From assembly GCA_945870185.1 (NCBI GenBank), contig CAMBRK010000008.1:1-64000 (forward strand): DNA of 64,000 nt, in the 5' to 3' direction. Made by a program: the position numbers and the translations under genes. Below the pieces are notes generated by a model. It did not search any database. It saw only the letters and a program-made list of their open reading frames with translations, and was not told where the DNA came from. Source of the DNA: Aureispira sp. CCB-QB1. Its GTDB lineage: Bacteria; Bacteroidota; Bacteroidia; Chitinophagales; Saprospiraceae. Position 1 is the first letter of the stretch. The number at the start of each line of letters is the position of its first letter. This document shows, piece by piece, positions 59,146-64,000 of this stretch.

Positions 59146-60128
59146 TCAAAAACTTACTTCCATCGCCGCTTCCAACATTTTATCCCTTCCATTCTGAATG
59201 TCTTCTTTTGTATTTTCGATATAGATATCTGGTTCCACACCGATCTCTATACTTTTTTTGTCCTTACCTATAAAATCACTGACTGAAACACGGATCAACC
59301 ATTCGTTGCTCAGTTGATAGCCCAGGTGGCCGCCTGCACCACCACCAGTGGTTTGACCTAATACTTTCATATTTGGAAGACCTTTGACCATAGCCGCAAA
59401 ATAAGATGTTGCACTGTAAGATACTCTATTGATCAACACTACTATCGGGATGTTCCAGTCACTTTTTGTTTTAGGTTCTGTGTATATCCATATTGGTTTT
59501 GTAACATCATCATGCTTTGGACCTGTTTTTTCCAGATATGCACCAATCGGTAGTCTTTCGGAAACAAATTGACTCAGAAGAGCTGGCACAGGATTAGAAT
59601 CCCCTCCACCATTGCTGCGTACATCGATGATAATTTTTGAAACCTGGCGAGCTTTCATGTCGCGCAATGCTTGGGTGAACTCGGGTGTAATCGTAAAACT
59701 GGCTAATCTGATATATCCAATGTTGTTTTGTAAAATTCCTGAAAACAATATTTTTGTCTTACATAATGTATCTATGATATAATTTTTCTTGATGATTTTA
59801 AAGTCGAAGTGGATTTCGTAGCCTGCTTTATAATCAAAGGTACTTCCTGTTTTTCCGGGTTTGCTGATCCCACTATGAGCATCCTTGAGTGCCAATATAG
59901 ATTGTTCCATTGCATCAACCAACTCATCTTCAGTGGTAGCATCTGATAGGGTAGGAGCAATTTTTTGATATACGGCTTTCCAGTCCACATTTTTTGCATC
60001 AAAATAGATATAGTTTTTATCAACCCAATGCCAAAACTCATCGTACACAGCTGTAGGATTTGATTTTTTTGCCCAAATGAGCTAGTAACTACAAATAAAA
60101 GCGTAAAAAGTATATTAAATGTTTTCAT
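59146..60128 (-). pseudogene. S41-family (C-terminal-processing) peptidase with frameshift in a poly-A tract
   Basis: The catalytic part (59146-60048) has the family's layout: YDEFWHWVDKNYIYFDAKNV, the cap region with LALKDAHSGI, IIDVRSNGGGDSNPVPALL and the Ser-containing VLINRVSYSATSYFAAMV followed by GQTTGGGAGG. A signal peptide (MKTFNILFTLLFVVTSSFGQ) starts at 60128 in another frame. The two are joined if one A is added to the A7 run at 60064-60070, giving GQKKSNPTAVYDEFWHW. This is either a true slip mutation, a phase-variable tract, or a sequencing error. Otherwise the gene looks intact: about 328 aa, a secreted or periplasmic serine peptidase. Confidence 0.75.
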
Positions 60129-60163
60129 GATATGATTGTTCTAATGTTTTAAAAATTATTTCT

Positions 60164-60874
60164 TTAATAAAAAAGTCCGGTTGTTAAAAAAATGTCTTGA
60201 TTTTTCATTTTGACAGCTTTACCATTGGCGTTGGCCATATAATTACTGTAATTGTCTTCTGCTACGATAAATACGATACTATCTGATGAAAAGACATAAT
60301 TTTCCTTTTTGCCTGTACCCGTGATTTTGACGGTGTTATCGGATGTATTTGGGTCTGGTGCTGGTTGTTCTGATATGGTATCTTGTGGTTCATCCTGTAA
60401 ATTCAAAATTTCGTTTGTAGACTTAGCATGTTGCACATCTCTGTACTTTTGATAAATATATAGTAGGTAAAATCCTACAAGTAAGATCGAAACCGATGAA
60501 GCAATAATTAAAAAGTTAAAAAAAGCCGCCCAAGATATGTTGACTCCAAAAAGCCAAACCCAATACAAAAAACATGACGACTGACTGATCAAAATAGTAG
60601 TGAAAAGTAAAACAATTTCATATCCTACAGTCCATTTGTCTTTAATCTCATCGCTCAATAAATAATTAATCAAAACATAAAACAAACTACCAGAAGTAAA
60701 AATTACAACACCATAACCTGTTAAAATGCCATATTTAAAAGGATGTGAAAAGGAAGCTGTACCGAAGGGTTGAAATACAATCAAAATAAATGCAACGACC
60801 AAACTGATTCCTGCCAAAAATAATGTAAATTTCGAAACAGTGGACTTTGGATATGGTGTATTTAGAATAGGCAT
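60164..60874 (-). CDS. membrane LytTR-type regulator, C-terminally truncated
   Basis: 236 aa. Four membrane segments at ~17-150 (VVAFILIVFQPFGT, GYGVVIFTSGSLFYVLINYLL, VLLFTTILISQSSCFLYWVW, FLIIASSVSILLVGFYLLYI). A linker follows, and then the beginning of a LytTR DNA-binding domain at ~186 (KITGTGKKENYVFSSDSIVFIVAEDNYSNYM). The LytTR domain should be about 95-100 residues and hold RTSLxxIExxL and RxHRSYxVN motifs. Here only ~45 residues are present before a short tail (NQDIFLTTGLFY) and stop. DNA binding is therefore very unlikely; the gene looks like a decayed remnant upstream of the S41 gene. Confidence 0.65.
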   Translation of the reverse strand: MPILNTPYPKSTVSKFTLFLAGISLVVAFILIVFQPFGTASFSHPFKYGILTGYGVVIFTSGSLFYVLINYLLSDEIKDKWTVGYEIVLLFTTILISQSSCFLYWVWLFGVNISWAAFFNFLIIASSVSILLVGFYLLYIYQKYRDVQHAKSTNEILNLQDEPQDTISEQPAPDPNTSDNTVKITGTGKKENYVFSSDSIVFIVAEDNYSNYMANANGKAVKMKNQDIFLTTGLFY

Positions 60875-61102
60875 GAAAGATAAGTTACCGACACGTATAA
60901 AAGTTACCTGGGGAAGATATTAGCCAACATATAAAGACTCCCAAAAAGATATGGGATTGGTTTGGTAATTATACCATAATGAAGTAACAAATTTTAATGA
61001 TATCGAAAGCCTAACTTCAATGAAAGTTTGTTAAATAGATTTTATTTTAGAAAGTGTTGAATTGGATACCTTTTCAATAAAAAAAATATTTTGAGAGGAA
61101 CG

Positions 61103-61131
61103 TTGATTTTTTTGGAAATTAATTATCTTTG
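61103..61131 (+). promoter_or_regulatory. predicted promoter of the DUF1538-PII-CBS module
   Basis: TTG at 61103-61105 and TATCTTTG at 61124-61131 are 18 bases apart, a good Bacteroidota -33/-7 pair. Transcription would start near 61138, so the start codon of the first gene must lie after this. Confidence 0.65.
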
Positions 61132-61149
61132 CAACAAACCGAGCACATT

Positions 61150-61905
61150 TTGATTTCAAGACGTATATGGATCATATTAGCGCAAAAATTCATTTTAAAG
61201 CTTCGAAGTGCTTTTATGGATTTGGTGCCGATCATAGGCGTTGTTGCGTTTTTTCAGTTGGTAGTGATTCAAAAACCTTTTCCAAATCTGGGAGAAGTGC
61301 TCATTGGTACTTTGTTTGTAGTGATTGGATTGATGCTATTTATAGAAGGGTTAACCATTGGGCTTTTTCCAATAGGTGAGTCGCTGGCCCATGCACTTGC
61401 ACATAAGGGAAGCATGTTCTGGTTACTTTTGTTTGCATTTTTTTTAGGTTTTTCTACGACGATTGCAGAGCCAGCCTTGATTGCGATTGCTCAGGAAGCC
61501 GCAAAAATATCAGCGGATGCATCCCTTATAGAAAATACGGTGGAGTCCAGATCTTCCTATGCCTTAGGATTAAGAATATCAGTAGCTTTATCGGTAGGAT
61601 TATCTATTTTAATAGGGGTTATCAGGATCATAAAAGGATGGCCTATTTATTATTTGATCGTTGGAGGATATATTATGGTCATGGTGGTTACTTGGTTTGC
61701 ACCACCAGAGATTATTGGTCTAGCATATGATGCAGGTGGTGTGACTACATCTACGATCACAGTTCCTTTAGTGACAGCTTTGGGAGTAGGTCTTGCGAGT
61801 ATCATTCAAGGTAGAAGCCCTCTCCTAGATGGTTTTGGGTTGATAGCTTTTGCTTCTTTGATGCCCATGATTTTTGTAATGATGTATGGAATGATCATAT
61901 TTTAA
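61150..61905 (+). CDS. DUF1538 membrane protein, first copy
   Basis: About 252 aa. No ATG is available at the natural start; an open TTG at 61129 overlaps the promoter, so the TTG at 61150 (leading to ISRRIWIILAQK) is preferred, and ATG at 61216 would cut into the first helix. Six or more membrane segments. Family signatures are GLFPIGESLAHALA, FFLGFSTTIAEPALIAIAQEA, YDAGGVTTSTITVPLVTALG and LDGFGLIAFASLMPM. The charged-poor membrane sequence with repeated Gly/Thr-rich loops is typical of a transporter-like fold; function of DUF1538 is not known to me. Nine bases upstream of the second copy. Confidence 0.85.
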   Translation: MISRRIWIILAQKFILKLRSAFMDLVPIIGVVAFFQLVVIQKPFPNLGEVLIGTLFVVIGLMLFIEGLTIGLFPIGESLAHALAHKGSMFWLLLFAFFLGFSTTIAEPALIAIAQEAAKISADASLIENTVESRSSYALGLRISVALSVGLSILIGVIRIIKGWPIYYLIVGGYIMVMVVTWFAPPEIIGLAYDAGGVTTSTITVPLVTALGVGLASIIQGRSPLLDGFGLIAFASLMPMIFVMMYGMIIF

Positions 61906-61914
61906 CATTGAATT

Positions 61915-62679
61915 ATGATAGGCCATTTTTTTGAAACATTGTCAGACACCTTATTAGATGTAGCTCCTGTGGTCATTTTGGTCGGGTTTTTCCAATATAT
62001 AGTGCTTAAGACAAAAATACCTGATATATCTAAAGTGATATTGGGTATTATCTTAGTTATTTTGGGGCTTACTATGTTTTTAATGGGGTTAGAATATGCA
62101 TTGTTTCCTATAGGGAATACTATGGCAGAGCAACTATCGTCAGCTGAATTTATTAAGGCATCTTACAGTGACCCTGATCATTGGCTGGCTTATTATTGGA
62201 TATATATATTCGCTTTTTTTATAGGTTTTGCGACTACCATTGCCGAACCATCACTTATTGCAGTGGCTTTCAAAGCTAATGAAGTATCAGGTGGAAGTAT
62301 TAGTCAAATAGGCTTAAGAATTACAGTAGCCTTGGGTGTTGCTATTTCTCTGACGGTCGGTACATTTAGGATCGTAACAGGGACTCCTTTGTACGTATAC
62401 ATTCTTGTGGGCTATGTCATAGTTATTATTCAAACTTTTTTTGCACCCAAGCATCTTATAGCCCTTGCTTATGACTCAGGAGGAGTGACTACATCCACGG
62501 TTACGGTCCCTATAGTAGCAGCATTAGGCATTGGACTTTCCACAGTAGTACCCGGTAGAAATCCGGCTTTAGATGGCTTTGGTTTAATAGCTTTTGCAAG
62601 TCTTTTTCCAATTATTACAGTACTGGGATATGCCCAGATGATGAATTTTATTTTAAAATTTAAAAAAGTATCCAAATGA
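61915..62679 (+). CDS. DUF1538 membrane protein, second copy
   Basis: 254 aa, homologous to its upstream neighbour along the whole length: LLDVAPVVILVGFFQYIVLK, ALFPIGNTMAEQLS, FIGFATTIAEPSLIAVAFKA, YDSGGVTTSTVTVPIVAALG, LDGFGLIAFASLFPIITVL. In other bacteria, as I recall, one protein of double length often carries both domains; here the pair is split into two genes, so they probably form a heterodimer. Stop overlaps the PII gene by four bases (ATGA). Confidence 0.88.
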   Translation: MIGHFFETLSDTLLDVAPVVILVGFFQYIVLKTKIPDISKVILGIILVILGLTMFLMGLEYALFPIGNTMAEQLSSAEFIKASYSDPDHWLAYYWIYIFAFFIGFATTIAEPSLIAVAFKANEVSGGSISQIGLRITVALGVAISLTVGTFRIVTGTPLYVYILVGYVIVIIQTFFAPKHLIALAYDSGGVTTSTVTVPIVAALGIGLSTVVPGRNPALDGFGLIAFASLFPIITVLGYAQMMNFILKFKKVSK

Positions 62680-63020
62680 AATTTAAATTAATCATGTCGT
62701 TAGTTCGTCCTGAAATAACCAAAGATGTAATTAAAGCCGCCAAAAACGCTGGCGCTACAGGTGATGTCATCATACCAGCAAGAGGATCAGGCCTTACAGA
62801 AGCTAAAATATTTGGCATTACTCTGGAAGATAAAACAGATATCGTACTTTTCGTAGTAGAAGAACACAGTGTTAATAAAATCTTAGATGCATTATGTACA
62901 GAATGCCGTCTAACAGAACCTGGAAGAGGCATTGCTTTTGTCCTGAGTATAGATAAGGTCACAGGCTTAGATAGGCAAATAGAAAAGATTAAAGAAAAAC
63001 TTAAAGAAGAACGGTTATAA
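62676..63020 (+). CDS. PII-like signal-transduction protein
   Basis: 114 aa. A GlnB-like fold is visible: MKFKLIMSLVRPEITKDVIK (strand-helix), GATGDVIIPARGSGLTEAKIFGI (T-loop area), KTDIVLFVVEEHSVNKILDA and the B-loop TEPGRGIAFVLSIDKVTGL. The T-loop is shortened and lacks the Tyr that is uridylylated in true GlnB/GlnK, so it belongs with PII-like proteins tied to transporters. It is translationally coupled to the DUF1538 gene, so it probably gates that membrane pair in response to a nucleotide. Confidence 0.88.
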   Translation: MKFKLIMSLVRPEITKDVIKAAKNAGATGDVIIPARGSGLTEAKIFGITLEDKTDIVLFVVEEHSVNKILDALCTECRLTEPGRGIAFVLSIDKVTGLDRQIEKIKEKLKEERL

Positions 63021-63173
63021 CCGAAATATCTATTATGGATTCCGATACTAAGACCAAAAGTCATCCGCTGTGGTGGAGATTAGTTTAAACCAAATTCGTA
63101 GGTAACTGGAAATCCAGTTTTGACTTTTAAGTATACATTAAATAATTTTTATTAAGATAATTAAATTTAAAAT

Positions 63174-63566
63174 ATGAACCAATATCTCACAGCTAAAGAT
63201 GTCGCATCAGAGAAACTCTTTTTTATTGATGGACTTGCCTTAGTATCTGACGCTATCGAAATCATGAAGAAAAATGATATCTCTGTCCTTTTCATTAAAA
63301 AAAGAGATGAAAGGGATGCCAATGGCATAATCGTAATATCGGATATTATTAAAAATGTCATCATTCCTGATAAAAATCCAAAAGATGTTAGTGTTTATGA
63401 AATCATGAATAAACCCGCTATATCTATTCCTGCCACTTTAAATGCAAAATATGTACCTAGATTATTGGTCAATGCTAAAATAAGCGTGGCTCCTGTAGAG
63501 GAAAATGGAGAATATATAGGAATAGTTCACTTAAAAGACTTTTTATTCAATAGTTTCGAAAAGTAA
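63174..63566 (+). CDS. CBS-domain protein
   Basis: 130 aa made of a tandem CBS pair (Bateman module): LTAKDVASEKLFFIDGLALVSDAIEIMKKNDISVLFI with GIIVISDII, and SVYEIMNKPAISIPATLNAKYV ending GIVHLKDFLFNSF. Such modules bind AMP, ATP, ADP or similar ligands and act as sensors. No enzyme domain is attached. It lies 153 bases after the PII-like gene on the same strand and probably belongs to the same module, sensing energy state for the DUF1538 pair. The spacing leaves room for its own promoter. Confidence 0.85.
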   Translation: MNQYLTAKDVASEKLFFIDGLALVSDAIEIMKKNDISVLFIKKRDERDANGIIVISDIIKNVIIPDKNPKDVSVYEIMNKPAISIPATLNAKYVPRLLVNAKISVAPVEENGEYIGIVHLKDFLFNSFEK

Positions 63567-64000
63567 AATAAATTAACCGAAATATTCAACAAGATCCGCT
63601 AGGAAGTATAGATTTGATCTTGATAAAGGCAACTAGAATAAACTTTGTATTAAGAATAAATTTTGATACATTAATTTTTATCGTAATATATAAGAAACTA
63701 TTGAGTAATTTATTAAAATTGATAAAATATTTTAATATCAAATTGCTGATTTTCAATAATTTAAGCAATCTGATTTATAATTTTGCAATTTCAGGCACAA
63801 TTATTGGGTAAATACCACTAGATATACTTTAGGGTATATTACTATTTTTTAATTTTTATGTAATTTATGTTTCGGTTTATGAAATATTAAACGTTATATT
63901 GTCAGAGTAATCAGTAAAGTAACTGAATTTTATTTAGGTGCAGGATCCATGCAAAGTTTATTGAATTTAATGATTATTTGACAACGCAGCGCTGTTCGTT
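63567..64000. other. AT-rich non-coding stretch at the window end
   Basis: No gene is supported. Open frames here (for example 63614-63811) are Ile/Leu/Asn-rich chance frames in very AT-rich sequence. A gene may start beyond base 64000. Confidence 0.5.

Noticed and set aside
63586-63811. Two overlapping open frames of 60-65 codons near the window end
   Set aside because: Composition is what random AT-rich DNA gives; no motif, promoter or operon context.

Overview
The window looks like chromosome from a Bacteroidota bacterium, most probably of the Saprospiria type. The supporting signs are type IX secretion C-terminal sorting domains, giant secreted proteins with HYR-like repeats, dockerin-type motifs, TAnnTTTG promoter elements, a dcw cluster in the order usual for this phylum (without murF or ddl), a Bacteroidetes-type serine palmitoyltransferase and the typical FtsZ C-terminal tail. 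No rRNA, tRNA or CRISPR array was found. The placement at class level is inference.

Layout. 0-2.1 kb is an insertion-sequence graveyard: the end of an IS21-like element (IstB tail plus terminal repeats), an OmpA-like gene fragment, and an IS1634-type transposase killed by two nonsense codons and two frameshifts. 2.4-6.1 kb holds a small basic protein and a GH130 glycoside phosphorylase with a glycosyltransferase fusion. 6.5-7.1 kb is a REP-associated (Y1/IS200-like) transposase next to a matching hairpin. 7.4-17.1 kb carries two tandem giant cell-surface proteins of the same architecture, both on the minus strand. 18.0-33.9 kb is the complete division and cell-wall (dcw) cluster mraZ-rsmH-ftsL-ftsI-murE-mraY-murD-ftsW-murG-murC-ftsQ-ftsA-ftsZ, preceded by two MraZ boxes. 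34.5-37.8 kb holds a conserved hypothetical gene, secG and a TonB-dependent receptor. 38.2-38.6 kb is a RelE/ParE-type toxin-antitoxin pair. 38.8-50.6 kb holds valS, a histidine phosphatase, lysA, spt, a kinase-peptidase-phospholyase fusion and a methyltransferase.

50.7-60.9 kb is an eroding accessory stretch. It has a pirin, a DUF2237 protein, a MITE-like element that has cut the 3' ends off two convergent genes, a LuxR-type regulator, an ECF sigma / membrane anti-sigma-like / CHAT-protease operon, a frameshifted S41 peptidase and a truncated LytTR protein. 61.1-63.6 kb is a compact module: two DUF1538 membrane proteins, a PII-like protein and a CBS-domain protein.

How the genes work together. 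The dcw genes make the UDP-MurNAc-peptide and lipid II and build the divisome. MurE carries the DNPR motif for meso-diaminopimelate, and LysA consumes the same compound to make lysine. The most interesting candidate systems are the sigma / anti-sigma / CHAT operon (recalling the protease-controlled sigma release of type III-E CRISPR craspase, but with no CRISPR here), the DUF1538-PII-CBS module (a predicted signal-gated membrane system), and the kinase-M23-phospholyase fusion beside the sphingolipid gene spt. A family of hairpin-rich MITE-like repeats, possibly served by the REP transposase, has visibly reshaped the window.
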